Shown here: piece after piece, positions 1 through 8,772 of the stretch | Layout of the letters: each line of letters begins with the position of its first letter | Numbering within the stretch: position 1 is the stretch's first letter | Origin: Saccharomonospora viridis DSM 43017 | GTDB taxonomy: Bacteria > Actinomycetota > Actinomycetes > Mycobacteriales > Pseudonocardiaceae | Assembly (NCBI RefSeq): GCF_000023865.1 | Contig: NC_013159.1 | Coordinates: forward strand, 1,824,001-1,888,000 | Reading direction: 5' to 3' | Length of the DNA: 64,000 bases | Notes under the pieces: generated by a model | Database searches by the model: none | Told to the model about the DNA's origin: nothing | The model's input: the letters and a program-made list of their open reading frames with translations, nothing else | Program-made: the position numbers and the translations under genes

Positions 1-1956
1 GTGGAGCAGGAAGTCGTCGAACTCGTCGTCGTCCGGACGTTCCTCCAGACCGAGGTCCTGATGCAGCTGCGCGGCCTGGATGAGCGTCCAGATCTGGGCG
101 CGGATGGCCGGCAGCTTCGCCGGGTCCATCGCGGCGATGTTGGCGTGTTCGTCGAGCAGTTGCTCCAGTTTGGCGATGTCGCCGTAGCTCTCGGCGCGGA
201 CCATCGGCGGCACGAGGTGGTCGATGATCGTGGCGTGCGCGCGACGCTTGGCCTGCGCGCCCTCGCCGGGGTCGTTGACGAGGAACGGGTAGATCAGCGG
301 CAGGCTCCCGATCGCCGCGTCCGTGGCGCAGGCGGCCGACAACGCCGCGTTCTTGCCCGGCAGCCATTCCAGCGAACCGTGTTTGCCGAGGTGGACCACC
401 GCGTCGGCACCGAAACCGTGTTCGAGCCATCGGTACGCGGCCACGTAGTGGTGGGAGGGCGGCAGGTCCGGGTCGTGGTAGATCGCCACCGGGTTCTCCC
501 CGAAACCGCGCGGCGGCTGGATGAGGATGGCGACGTTGCCCGCTCGCAGGGCGGCCAGCACGAGGTTGCCGTCGTCGTCGACGAACAGCGACCCGGGCGC
601 CTCGCCCCACGCCTCGGTCATGGCGTCGCGCAGCTCGGCGGGCAGGTCGGCCGTCCAGCGCCGGTAGTCGTCCGGACTGATCCGTATGTGCGATTCGCTG
701 AGCTGGGCTTCGGTCAACCACTCCTCGTCCTGCCCGCCCGCCTCGATGAGCGCGTGGATCAAGGCGTTGCCGGCCGTGGTGTCGGGATCCTCGCCCTCCA
801 CAAGAGGTAGTGGGTCCAAACCGGGGATCTCGCCGGGGGCGCCGAGGTCGTAACCCGCATCCCGCATCCTGCGTAGCAGGCGGATCGCCGAGACCGGGGT
901 GTCGAGTCCCACGGCGTTGCCGATGCGGCTGTGCTTGGTCGGATACGCCGACAGCACGAGCGCCACCTTGCGTTGGGCCGGTGGGATATGGCGCAGCCGG
1001 GCGTGGTTGACCGCGATCCGCGCGACGCGGGCACACCGCTCCGGATCGGTCTCGTACCGGGGCAGTCCGTCGGCGTCGATCTCCTTGAAGGAGAACGGCA
1101 CGGTGATGAGCCTGCCGTCGAACTCGGGGATCGCGATCTGGGTGGCCGAGTCAAGCGGGGTGACGCCGTCGTCGGATCGTTCCCATTCCGCACGACTCGA
1201 CGTGAGCGCCAGCCCCTGGAGTATGGGGATGTCCAGAGCACGCAGTCGCTCGACGTCCCATGCCTCGTCATCACCGCCGGCACCGACGGTGGCGGGAGTG
1301 GAACCTCCCGCGGCGAGCACCGTGACCACGAGGGCGTCGAACGTGGCGAGCTCGTCGTACAACGCGTCGGGTGCCGAGCGCAGCGACGAGACGAAGATCG
1401 GTATCCCGACGGCCTGTCCGGTGGCGTCCACGGCGTCGGCCAGATCGTGCGCGAAACCGTTGTTACCGCTCACCTCGTGGGCCCGGTAGTACAGCACTCC
1501 GACGCGGGGAAGCCCCGACCACTCGGGATGCCGGGTGACGCCCCATTCGGGTAGCACGACAGGTGGGTCGAATCCTTCCCCCGTGAGCAGCACGGTGTCG
1601 GACAGGAACGCGTGCAACTGGCGGAGGTTCTCCGCCCCGCCCTCGGCGAGGTAGACGTGCGCCTGTGCGCAGACTCCGATGGGGACGGTCGACAGTTCCA
1701 TGAGGGCCGCGTTCGGCGTCCGCTCACCGCCGAGGACGACAAGCGGGCGACCCGTGGCCCGTACGACGTCGGCGAGATCCCGGACATCCTCGGGGGAGCC
1801 GAGGATACGTAGCACCACGAGGTCGGCTTCGGTGATCAGCGCATCGCGTGTGTCGTCGGTGAGGCGCACCGGATTGGCGTAGGCGTAGTCCGCGCCGCTG
1901 GCACGGGCCGACAGCAGATCGGTGTCGGAAGTGGACAGCAGGGCGATGCGCGTCAT
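1..1956 (-). CDS. cobN: Cobaltochelatase subunit CobN, C-terminal part cut off by window edge
   Basis: Large ATP-dependent subunit that inserts cobalt into hydrogenobyrinic acid a,c-diamide in aerobic cobalamin synthesis. The minus-strand frame is open from the ATG at 1956 to base 1 (652 residues seen). The family is usually about 1200 residues, so roughly the N-terminal half is present. The reading begins MTRIALLSTSDTDLLSA and contains CobN/BchH-type stretches such as GVLYYRAHEV and VVHLGKHGSLEWLPGKNAA, the latter typical of this chelatase family. The start overlaps the stop of the preceding gene as ATGA, and GAAGGAG lies just upstream, so it is translated as part of the riboswitch-led corrinoid operon. 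Paired with the ChlI/ChlD-type protein at 18.1-20.1 kb it would form the chelatase. Truncation here is due only to the window end. Confidence 0.95.
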   Translation of the reverse strand, partial: MTRIALLSTSDTDLLSARASGADYAYANPVRLTDDTRDALITEADLVVLRILGSPEDVRDLADVVRATGRPLVVLGGERTPNAALMELSTVPIGVCAQAHVYLAEGGAENLRQLHAFLSDTVLLTGEGFDPPVVLPEWGVTRHPEWSGLPRVGVLYYRAHEVSGNNGFAHDLADAVDATGQAVGIPIFVSSLRSAPDALYDELATFDALVVTVLAAGGSTPATVGAGGDDEAWDVERLRALDIPILQGLALTSSRAEWERSDDGVTPLDSATQIAIPEFDGRLITVPFSFKEIDADGLPRYETDPERCARVARIAVNHARLRHIPPAQRKVALVLSAYPTKHSRIGNAVGLDTPVSAIRLLRRMRDAGYDLGAPGEIPGLDPLPLVEGEDPDTTAGNALIHALIEAGGQDEEWLTEAQLSESHIRISPDDYRRWTADLPAELRDAMTEAWGEAPGSLFVDDDGNLVLAALRAGNVAILIQPPRGFGENPVAIYHDPDLPPSHHYVAAYRWLEHGFGADAVVHLGKHGSLEWLPGKNAALSAACATDAAIGSLPLIYPFLVNDPGEGAQAKRRAHATIIDHLVPPMVRAESYGDIAKLEQLLDEHANIAAMDPAKLPAIRAQIWTLIQAAQLHQDLGLEERPDDDEFDDFLLH

Positions 1957-2606
1957 GCTTCTCCTTCGGGGAAACGGTGCTCGGCGTCGAGCATCAGGTC
2001 GGTGAGCGGCTGCCCATCGGTGAGGTGTTCCCGTACGAGTCGCTCGGTGTCGGCGGGGTGCATCGGCCCGTACCAGACGCCCTCGGGATGGACGACGGCG
2101 ACGGGTCCGTGGTTACACGGGAACAGACAGCCGGTCTGAGCCACCAGGACGTCCTCGTCGGTGAGTCCGTGTCGCACGAGTGTCCGAACGAGCGTGCGGT
2201 AGGTCGCGTCGGCGCCGCGTGCGCTGCATCGCGGGCCACGGCACACGAGCAGGTGGTGGCGATAGGCCGGAGGACGGTCCCATGCCGGGGACGACAGCGG
2301 TGCCTCGCGTCCGGTGATCGTGCGCTCTCCGAAGTGGATGGTCGGTGGATCGACCTGTTGCCGGTACCAGTGACCGGCCACTCGACCCACCCAGGACCGC
2401 GCGTAGGCGAGGTTGTCGTTACTGACCGGATGCAGCCGTATCTCACGTACCCCGTCGGCGTGCAGCGTGTCGAGGACGTGGGTCAGGGTCGGTTCCCCTC
2501 CTTGGAGGAAGGCCAACTTCGCGCCGGACCGGTCGGCGGCGTGTCGCAGTGTCGAGAACCGGGCGGCGTCCGCCCACGCGGTGGCCACATGCACGAGGAC
2601 ACTCAT
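1953..2606 (-). CDS. CbiX-like/thioredoxin-fold [2Fe-2S] ferredoxin-type protein of the cob operon
   Basis: About 217 residues. The N-terminal half (MSVLVHVATAWAD onwards) resembles a small chelatase-like or CbiX-like fold. The C-terminal half carries four cysteines in a thioredoxin-like ferredoxin arrangement: LLVCRGPRC and, about 35 residues later, GCLFPC followed by HGPVAVVHPEGVWYGPM. Such proteins are common next to cobN in actinobacteria and may supply electrons or handle cobalt; the exact role is not established. I chose the ATG at 2606 because it overlaps the upstream ATPase stop as ATGA; a GTG three codons upstream is also possible. Its stop overlaps the cobN start. Confidence is high that it is a real gene and moderate for function. 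Confidence 0.8.
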   Translation of the reverse strand: MSVLVHVATAWADAARFSTLRHAADRSGAKLAFLQGGEPTLTHVLDTLHADGVREIRLHPVSNDNLAYARSWVGRVAGHWYRQQVDPPTIHFGERTITGREAPLSSPAWDRPPAYRHHLLVCRGPRCSARGADATYRTLVRTLVRHGLTDEDVLVAQTGCLFPCNHGPVAVVHPEGVWYGPMHPADTERLVREHLTDGQPLTDLMLDAEHRFPEGEA

Positions 2607-3358
2607 GGGTGCCACACCACCGTCAGTCGGTCGGCCGCCGGGTGTCTTTCCACGTCGGCGCGCACGCCGTAGACCCGGGCGACGAGATGACCGTCGAGCA
2701 CCTCGTCAACGGGACCGGCCGCGACGAGGTGACCCGTCTCGAGGACGGCGAGCCGGTCACAGTACGCCGCGGCCAGGTCGAGGTCGTGCAGCGCCGCGAC
2801 GACCGTCACCCCGAGTCGCCGGACGGTGCGCATCAACTCCAGCTGGTGCCCGAGGTCGAGATGGTTCGTGGGTTCGTCGAGCAGGAGTACCGACGGTTGC
2901 TGCGCGAGCGCGCGGGCGAGCTGAACACGCTGACGCTCCCCGCCCGAGAGCGTCTGCCAGCGTCGCCGGGCCAGGTGCTCCACGTTCGCGGCGGCCATCG
3001 CGTCGTCGACCACCGTGCCCGCGGAGTCGGGTGAACCGAGGCGGCGGTGGGGGATCCGGCCGAGTTCGACCACCTGGCGCACGGTGAGGTCCAGTGCCGT
3101 CGTGGCGTGTTGTTCGAGCAACGCGACGAGGCGGGCACGTTCGCGAACGGGGATCGTCGCGACGTCCCGCGTTCCCAGGAGTACGCGCCCCCGGGTCGGC
3201 CGATGCAGGCCTGCCAACAACAGCAACAGGCTCGTCTTTCCAGAGCCGTTGGGACCGACGAGACCGGTGATCGATCCCTCGGGCGCTTCGACGGTCACCT
3301 CGTCGAGTACGACGTGTCCGTTGCGGACCCAGGTGACGTCGTGCGCGGCGACTCTCAT
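2603..3358 (-). CDS. Corrinoid/iron-siderophore-type ABC transporter ATP-binding protein
   Basis: ATPase of a FecCD/BtuCD-type importer, 251 residues. Walker A (GLVGPNGSGKTSLLLLL) lies near residues 33-49, the signature LSGGERQRVQLARAL near 140, and Walker B (SVLLLDEPTNHLD) near 160. It energises the membrane protein encoded just upstream. It starts at the ATG at 3358, overlapping the permease stop (ATGA), so the two are translationally coupled. Position downstream of a cobalamin riboswitch and upstream of cobN suggests cobalamin or cobinamide uptake (BtuD role) rather than iron; that assignment is from context. Confidence 0.9.
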   Translation of the reverse strand: MRVAAHDVTWVRNGHVVLDEVTVEAPEGSITGLVGPNGSGKTSLLLLLAGLHRPTRGRVLLGTRDVATIPVRERARLVALLEQHATTALDLTVRQVVELGRIPHRRLGSPDSAGTVVDDAMAAANVEHLARRRWQTLSGGERQRVQLARALAQQPSVLLLDEPTNHLDLGHQLELMRTVRRLGVTVVAALHDLDLAAAYCDRLAVLETGHLVAAGPVDEVLDGHLVARVYGVRADVERHPAADRLTVVWHP

Positions 3359-4419
3359 GCCGACCTCCCTTCACGGCGCAGCAGGAAGGCGAACACCGGG
3401 GCGCCGACGACCGCGGTGATGACGCCGATCGGGATCTCCTGACCCTCGACGAGGGAACGGGCGAGCAGATCGGCGAGGACGAGCAGCACCGCTCCGGCCA
3501 GTGCGCTGAGCGGAAGCAACCGACCGTGCAGCGGGCCGCACACCAGGCGCACCAAGTGTGGGACGACGAGACCGACGAACCCGATGGCGCCTGTGAACGA
3601 CACTAGCCCGGCCGTGACCAACGCCGTGGCGGTCATGAGGGTCCACCGAGTCGCCTGTACGCGCACACCGAGGGAACCTGCGGCGGTCTCCCCGAAGGCG
3701 AACGCGTCCAGGGCCGGGGCGTAGGCCACGACGAGTACGAAAGCCGCGACCATGAGCACCACGAGGGTGAGCGCACCGGTCCACCGCACCCCGGCGAGGG
3801 AGCCGAGGGTCCAGTTGAGTACGCGACGCGCGGCGTCGTGATCGCCACCCACGACCACCAGAAGCGAGGTGTACGCCGAACAGATCTGTCCGATCGCGAC
3901 TCCGGCCAGAACGACACGCGTAGGCGGTAGTGCGCCCGAGCGTCCGGCCGCGAGGCCCAACACCAGGATCAGTGCCCCCAACGCGCCCGTGAACGCGCCG
4001 ATCCCGACGAGGGCCGCGCCACCCAGACTTCCGACCGAGATCCCCAGCACGAGCACACTCACCGCGCCAACCGCCGCGCCACCGGAGATACCCAACAAGT
4101 ACGGCTCGGCGAGGTCGTTGCGGGTCAGGGACTGCAACACCGCGCCGCAGAGTGCCAGCCCAGCCCCGGTCGCGGCCGCGCCCAGCACTCTCGGCAGGCG
4201 TAGCTGCCACACGATCCGGTCGTCGAACACCGACACGTCCAGTTCGGCGCCGAGGCGGCGTGCGATCACCCCCACGACGGTGGCGGGATCGACCGGCACC
4301 GATCCCACGCCGAGCGCGAGCACCATCGCCACGGCGAGTGCGAGACCGAGTACCAGGTGCGGCACCCAGCCCGAACGCAACCACGAGGGGGTGGGCCCAT
4401 CGTCGAGCGTGGTGGTCAT
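3355..4419 (-). CDS. FecCD/BtuC-family ABC transporter permease
   Basis: Integral membrane subunit of about 354 residues, the normal length for the FecCD family, with roughly nine or ten hydrophobic segments. It contains family-typical stretches such as LRLPRVLGAAATGAGLALCGAVLQ and GFVGLVVPHLVRLVCGP, the latter next to the loop that contacts the ATPase. The frame stays open far upstream, but the ATG at 4419 (MTTTLDDGP) overlaps the stop of the binding-protein gene by one base (TGATG) and gives the usual N terminus. By context it probably moves corrinoids across the membrane. Confidence 0.9.
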   Translation of the reverse strand: MTTTLDDGPTPSWLRSGWVPHLVLGLALAVAMVLALGVGSVPVDPATVVGVIARRLGAELDVSVFDDRIVWQLRLPRVLGAAATGAGLALCGAVLQSLTRNDLAEPYLLGISGGAAVGAVSVLVLGISVGSLGGAALVGIGAFTGALGALILVLGLAAGRSGALPPTRVVLAGVAIGQICSAYTSLLVVVGGDHDAARRVLNWTLGSLAGVRWTGALTLVVLMVAAFVLVVAYAPALDAFAFGETAAGSLGVRVQATRWTLMTATALVTAGLVSFTGAIGFVGLVVPHLVRLVCGPLHGRLLPLSALAGAVLLVLADLLARSLVEGQEIPIGVITAVVGAPVFAFLLRREGRSA

Positions 4420-5417
4420 CAGCGCAGGTCGAGTGCGCGGATCTGCTCGGCCACCGACGTCGCGCCGTCGACGAGGCGGACCCCGGGGGTGGACTCCGAG
4501 AACGGGATGGTGACGAACCGTTCGTGGCGCACCGCGTCGAGCTGCGACAGCACCTCGTCCTGCCGCAACATCGCGATCTTGTCCTCGGCCGTGGACCACG
4601 CGGCGTCGGCCAACACGATGACCTCGGGATCGGCGGCGACGACGTCCTCCCAACTCACGTCCGCCCAGCCGCCCTCGACGTCGGCGAAGACGTTCGTGGC
4701 GCCGATCGCGTCGAGGATGAGCTGTGGTCCGCCGCCACCGGCGCCCGCCAACGCGGTCTTGTCGCCGGAGTCGAACCAGAACACCTCGATGCCCTCGCCG
4801 ACCGATTCGCGTTCGAGCGCGGCGAGCTGGTCGGCCTGTTCCTCGCGGATACGTTCGGCCCGTTCGGGAACCCCGAAAACGGCGGCGACGTCGGCGATCT
4901 CCTGCCAGACCGAGTCGAAGGTGACGTCCGGTTCGGGCGCCTCCGCGCCGCAGCCGAACGGGGAGACGTAGGTGGCGACACCGAGTTCGTGCAGTGTCGC
5001 GCGGTCCCCGGCGGCCTCCGCGTCGAACGCCGAGATGTAGGAGGCGTAGACGAAGTCCGGTTCGGCGGCCAGGATCGTCTCGTGGTCGGGGTACTGATCG
5101 GCCAGCACGGGCACCGTCTCGTACGCCGATCGCCACTTCTCGGGCACGGCGTCGTCGAGGTAGGCGGTGCCGGCCAGTCGCTCCTCGACCCCGAGCGCCA
5201 ACGCCACCTCGGTGGCGCCCTGGTTCATGGTGATCGCCGACGAGGGTGGGGAGTCCACTGTGGAGGTAATACCGCAGCTGCTGACCTCGACGGGATACGC
5301 CGCCGCGGAGCCGATGTCGGCGTCGGCGTCAGCGTCCTCGGGAGCGCCGACGCAGGCGGAGGGTAGGAGGACAGCGAACGACAGGGCGAGGGCGAACAGC
5401 AGACGACGAAAGGTCAC
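4419..5417 (-). CDS. Corrinoid-type ABC transporter substrate-binding lipoprotein (BtuF-like)
   Basis: Extracytoplasmic binding protein of about 332 residues. A GTG start at 5417 is preceded by GGAGGAAAGAG and gives a signal peptide (TFRRLLFALALSFAVLL) ending in a lipobox LPSAC. An acidic Asp/Ala-rich linker follows, then a TroA/BtuF-type fold with LADQYPDHETILAAEPDFVYASY and ADPEVIVLADAAW. The longer open frame upstream runs into the riboswitch and is unlikely to be translated. It is the first gene after the cobalamin riboswitch, so expression should fall when cobalamin is plentiful. Ligand assignment (corrinoid) is inferred from this control. Confidence 0.9.
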   Translation of the reverse strand: MTFRRLLFALALSFAVLLPSACVGAPEDADADADIGSAAAYPVEVSSCGITSTVDSPPSSAITMNQGATEVALALGVEERLAGTAYLDDAVPEKWRSAYETVPVLADQYPDHETILAAEPDFVYASYISAFDAEAAGDRATLHELGVATYVSPFGCGAEAPEPDVTFDSVWQEIADVAAVFGVPERAERIREEQADQLAALERESVGEGIEVFWFDSGDKTALAGAGGGGPQLILDAIGATNVFADVEGGWADVSWEDVVAADPEVIVLADAAWSTAEDKIAMLRQDEVLSQLDAVRHERFVTIPFSESTPGVRLVDGATSVAEQIRALDLR

Positions 5418-5477
5418 GGGCTCTTTCCTCCGAGGCTCGTACGCGGAGCCTGTAGCGGACAGGTGACGCGGACACGA

Positions 5478-5630
5478 GGTCCACGGCCAGCAGGTCTTCG
5501 GACTCGGGATCACCCGGACGGAGCGCCTTCCCAGGTTCGCACCCAGTGGCTTCGTGCTCCGCCCGTCACCCTCACCGCTGCGCGTCAGTCCCGGATTCTC
5601 ACCGGGTTCCCTGACTCAGCTCGCGCTGAG
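5478..5630 (-). promoter_or_regulatory. Cobalamin riboswitch upstream of the corrinoid importer operon
   Basis: Read on the minus strand, this segment shows the cobalamin riboswitch hallmarks: CCGGTGAGAATCCGGGACTG, then GAAGCCACTGGG (B12 box), CCTGGGAAGG, and a closing GAGTCCGAAGACCTGC. Its 3' end lies about 60 bases before the GTG of the lipoprotein gene. Between them an inverted repeat AGGCTC-N7-GAGCCT sits directly before the ribosome binding site GGAGG, consistent with translational control by sequestering. Boundaries are approximate. Confidence 0.9.
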
Positions 5631-5702
5631 TTCGACTGGCGAGGTGACAATAACACCCCGCCGCGGGAAGGGCCATAGGTTTGCGACTGGCACGATGACA
5701 TC

Positions 5703-6581
5703 GTGACCGGAAGAACTCGCCGCGATGCGTGTCCCGGTGTGCTCCGCCCCTGGGTCGCGGACGACGGCGCCCTCGTGCGGCTGCGACTGCCGAGGGGGGC
5801 GGTGACCTTCGAGGCACTCGCGGAACTGTTGCGTGTGGCCGAACGTCACGGCGACGGAACGGTGTATCTGACCAGCCGCGCCAATGTTCAGGTGCGCGGT
5901 CTGTCGCATCTCGACGGTCAGCTGGAGGACGAGGTGGTGTATGCCGTTCTCGCCACGGGGTTGGTGCCTTCGACCACCCACGAGCGGGTGCGCAACATCA
6001 TGGCCTCCCCGCTGACCGGACGGGCGGGGGGACGTGCCGACCTGCGCCCGGTGGTCGACGACCTCGACGCCCGCCTGTGCGCCGAACCTCGGCTCGCGGG
6101 GTTGGCGGGCCGTTTCCTGTTCGTGCTCGACGACGGGCGCGGTGATCTCGTAGGACGTGACCTGGACCTCGGCCTCGTGGCGGTGGACGCGGAGTCCGCC
6201 CAGGTACGGGCGGGACGGCACGGCTGGGGACCGGTGATACCGCTGGACCAGGCCGCGGCGGCGCTCACCGCGCTTGCGGTGTCCTTCGTCGAACGCGCCG
6301 GTACCGCGCCGAATGCGCCGTGGCACGTCGACGAACTCGACGGAGGCGGTACGGCTCTGTTGGGTGCGCCACGGAAGCGGCGTGTCGAGACCCGGATCAG
6401 CAGTGGGCCCCCACCGCTTGGCAAGATCGCCCAGCAGGACGGCCGCGTCGCCGAGCATGTGCCGGTGCCCGACGGTCGTGTGGATGCTCGCCTCTTGGCC
6501 GAGTTGGCCGCCCTGTCGCCGCGTGAGCTGATCGTGACCCCGTGGCGCACCGTTGTCGTCCCGGATCTGGAGAACACATGA
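5703..6581 (+). CDS. cobG: CobG-like precorrin-3B synthase-type protein, short form
   Basis: Predicted nitrite/sulfite reductase ferredoxin-like protein of the cobalamin pathway (CobG makes precorrin-3B from precorrin-3A). It has 292 residues, shorter than typical CobG of about 400 or more. The N terminus has DACPG, then a half-domain with GDGTVYLTSRANVQVRGLSHL and HERVRNIMASPLTG, as in actinobacterial CobG. Only two cysteines are visible (DACPG, RLCAEP), so the usual four-cysteine [4Fe-4S]/siroheme motif is absent. The GTG start lies 70 bases beyond the divergent riboswitch. The stop overlaps cobH as ATGA, giving an operon cobG-cobH-cobIJ. Name follows homology and context; activity is uncertain. 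Confidence 0.75.
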   Translation: MTGRTRRDACPGVLRPWVADDGALVRLRLPRGAVTFEALAELLRVAERHGDGTVYLTSRANVQVRGLSHLDGQLEDEVVYAVLATGLVPSTTHERVRNIMASPLTGRAGGRADLRPVVDDLDARLCAEPRLAGLAGRFLFVLDDGRGDLVGRDLDLGLVAVDAESAQVRAGRHGWGPVIPLDQAAAALTALAVSFVERAGTAPNAPWHVDELDGGGTALLGAPRKRRVETRISSGPPPLGKIAQQDGRVAEHVPVPDGRVDARLLAELAALSPRELIVTPWRTVVVPDLENT

Positions 6582-7243
6582 GTCTTGTCCCACCGACCCG
6601 TCGTTACGCCTATGCCACCGACGGCGCCGCGATCTACGCCGAGTCGTTCGCGACGATCCGCGCCGAGGCGGATCTGTCCGCCGTGCCCGCGGACGCCGAG
6701 AAGGTGGCCGTCCGGATGATCCACGCCTGCGGACAGACCGACCTCGCCACCGACCTGGTCATCCATCCGGATCTGGTCCGGGCCGCGAGGACGGCCCTCG
6801 AGGCGGGGGCTCCGATCCTGACCGATGCGCGCATGGTGGCCGAGGGGGTCACCCGGGCGCGGCTCCCACGGGACAACGAGGTCCGCTGCTATCTGCGTGA
6901 CGAACGGGTCCCCGACCTCGCCCGCGCCTGGGGCACGACCCGTTCCGCCGCGGCCGTCTCGCTGTGGGCCGAACGGCTGGAAGGCGCGGTCGTGGCGATC
7001 GGCAACGCCCCCACCGCCCTGTTCCACCTGTTGGAGATGCTCCGCGACGGTGCCCCGCGTCCGGCCGCGATCATCGGCACACCCGTCGGATTCGTCGGCG
7101 CCGCCGAGTCCAAACAGGCGCTCGTCGATCTCGCGACGGACGAACCCGGGCTCGAAGTCCCTTACCTCGTCGTTCGGGGTCGCCGCGGCGGATCGGCGAT
7201 GGCCGCTTCGGCACTCAACGCCCTGGCTCAGGAGGAGGAATGA
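6578..7243 (+). CDS. cobH: Precorrin-8X methylmutase
   Basis: Moves a methyl group from C11 to C12 to make hydrogenobyrinic acid. About 221 residues, normal for CobH/CbiC. The motif RMIHACGQTDL holds the conserved active-site histidine, and GNAPTALFHLLEM and GTPVGFVGAAESK are family-typical. The start is the ATG at 6578, overlapping the cobG stop (ATGA); a longer open frame upstream lacks family similarity. The stop overlaps the cobIJ start (GGAGGAGGAATGA), so ribosomes probably re-initiate. Confidence 0.95.
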   Translation: MSLVPPTRRYAYATDGAAIYAESFATIRAEADLSAVPADAEKVAVRMIHACGQTDLATDLVIHPDLVRAARTALEAGAPILTDARMVAEGVTRARLPRDNEVRCYLRDERVPDLARAWGTTRSAAAVSLWAERLEGAVVAIGNAPTALFHLLEMLRDGAPRPAAIIGTPVGFVGAAESKQALVDLATDEPGLEVPYLVVRGRRGGSAMAASALNALAQEEE

Positions 7244-8772
7244 TCGGCACGCTCTACGGTGTGGGAGTCGGCCCCGGCGACCCCGAACTGATCACGCTGA
7301 AGGCGGCCCGACTCATCGGCGCGGCCGACGTCGTCGCCTATCACGCGGGGGTCGGCAAACAGTCGAACGCGCGGCGCATCGCCGCCGATCTGCTCCCACC
7401 GGGGGTCGTCGAGGAGGAGCTGGTCTACCCGGTCACGACACAGACCACCGATCACCCCGGGGGTTACGCCGGGGCGATGGCCGACTTCTACGCCGAATGT
7501 GCCGCGCGTCTGCGCGCGCATTTGGCGGCGGGCCGTGACGTCGTCGTCCTCACCGAGGGCGATCCGATGTTCTACGGCTCGTTCATGTACCTGCACGATC
7601 GGCTGGCCGCGGAGTTCCCCACCGAGGTGGTGGCCGGGGTACCCGCGTTCGCGGCGGCCACCGCCTCCGCCTCGTTGCCGCTCGTGCGCCAGACGGACGT
7701 GTTGACCGTCCTGCCCGGCACCCTGCCCGAACCCGAACTCGCCCGCAGGCTCGCCGACACCGACGGTGCGGTGATCATGAAGCTCGGTCGCACGTTCGGC
7801 AAGGTCCGCTCCGCGCTGGAACAGGCCGGACGTCTGGAGGGCGCCTGGTACGTGGAACGGGCCTCGATGGACGTCGAACGGGTGCTGCCCGTCGCCGACG
7901 TCGACCCGGAGGAGGTGCCGTACTTCTCGGTGATCCTGGTGCCCGGCGATACCAGGCCGGGCGTGGCCCGCTACGACCGGACGACCACGACCACCGTGCC
8001 GACCACGGCCGCTGAGGCGAGCGAGGTGGCCGCCGACCCGTCGGCGGAGGTCGTCGTCGTGGGACTCGGTCCGGGCCCGGACGAATGGCTGTCCCCCGAG
8101 GCGTCGCAGGTGCTCGCCGAGGTGGACCACGTCGTCGGCTACGGGCCGTACGTCGCCCGGGTCCCCCAACGTGCGGGGCTCGTGCGGCACGCCTCGGGCA
8201 ACACCGTCGAGGTGGATCGGGCGCGGAAGGCTCTCGAACTGGCGTTGGCGGGGGAGCGGGTCGCGGTCGTCTCCGGCGGCGACGCCGGCATCTTCGGCAT
8301 GGCCTCGGCCGTGTTCGAGGCCGCCGAGGACCCGCGCTACGCCGATGTGGCGGTACGAGTGGTGCCCGGGATCTCGGCGGTGCAGGCCGTGGCCGCCCGT
8401 GCCGGTGCGCCGATCGGCGCCGACTTCGCGGTGCTGAGCTTGTCCGACCGGCTCAAACCGTGGACGGTCGTGGAGCAACGACTGCGCGCCGCCGCGCAGG
8501 CCGACCTCGTGCTCGCCCTCTACAACCCACGTTCGCGCTCGCGCAGCGAACAACTCGCCAAGGCGCAGGCGGTGCTGCTGGAACACCGCGGCCCGGACAC
8601 GGTCGTCGTGGTCGGACGCGACGTCGGCAGGGAACAGGAAAGCCTCACGGTGACCACGCTGGGCGCGCTCGATCCCGAGACGATCGACATGAAATGCCTG
8701 CTCATCGTCGGCGCGTCGGCGACCCGGGTGACCCGGTCAGGACGGGTCTGGAGTCCCCGTTTCGTCAAGTGA
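7240..8772 (+). CDS. cobIJ: Fused precorrin-2 C20-methyltransferase / precorrin-3B C17-methyltransferase
   Basis: Two SAM-dependent tetrapyrrole methyltransferases in one 510-residue chain. The CobI half (residues 1 to about 245) begins TLYGVGVGPGDPELITLKA and has LTEGDPMFYGSF. A Thr-rich linker follows (TTTTTVPTTA), then the CobJ half from about 265 with VVVVGLGPGPDEWLSPEA, VSGGDAGIFGMAS and LALYNPRSRSR. The fusion is well known in actinobacteria such as mycobacteria. Start ATG 7240 has GGAGGAGG just upstream inside cobH. The 3' end overlaps that of convergent cobM by 36 bases. Confidence 0.96.
   Translation: MIGTLYGVGVGPGDPELITLKAARLIGAADVVAYHAGVGKQSNARRIAADLLPPGVVEEELVYPVTTQTTDHPGGYAGAMADFYAECAARLRAHLAAGRDVVVLTEGDPMFYGSFMYLHDRLAAEFPTEVVAGVPAFAAATASASLPLVRQTDVLTVLPGTLPEPELARRLADTDGAVIMKLGRTFGKVRSALEQAGRLEGAWYVERASMDVERVLPVADVDPEEVPYFSVILVPGDTRPGVARYDRTTTTTVPTTAAEASEVAADPSAEVVVVGLGPGPDEWLSPEASQVLAEVDHVVGYGPYVARVPQRAGLVRHASGNTVEVDRARKALELALAGERVAVVSGGDAGIFGMASAVFEAAEDPRYADVAVRVVPGISAVQAVAARAGAPIGADFAVLSLSDRLKPWTVVEQRLRAAAQADLVLALYNPRSRSRSEQLAKAQAVLLEHRGPDTVVVVGRDVGREQESLTVTTLGALDPETIDMKCLLIVGASATRVTRSGRVWSPRFVK

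Noticed and set aside
1-810. Long plus-strand open frame at the left edge
   Set aside because: It is the antisense shadow of cobN; the minus strand carries clear CobN motifs.
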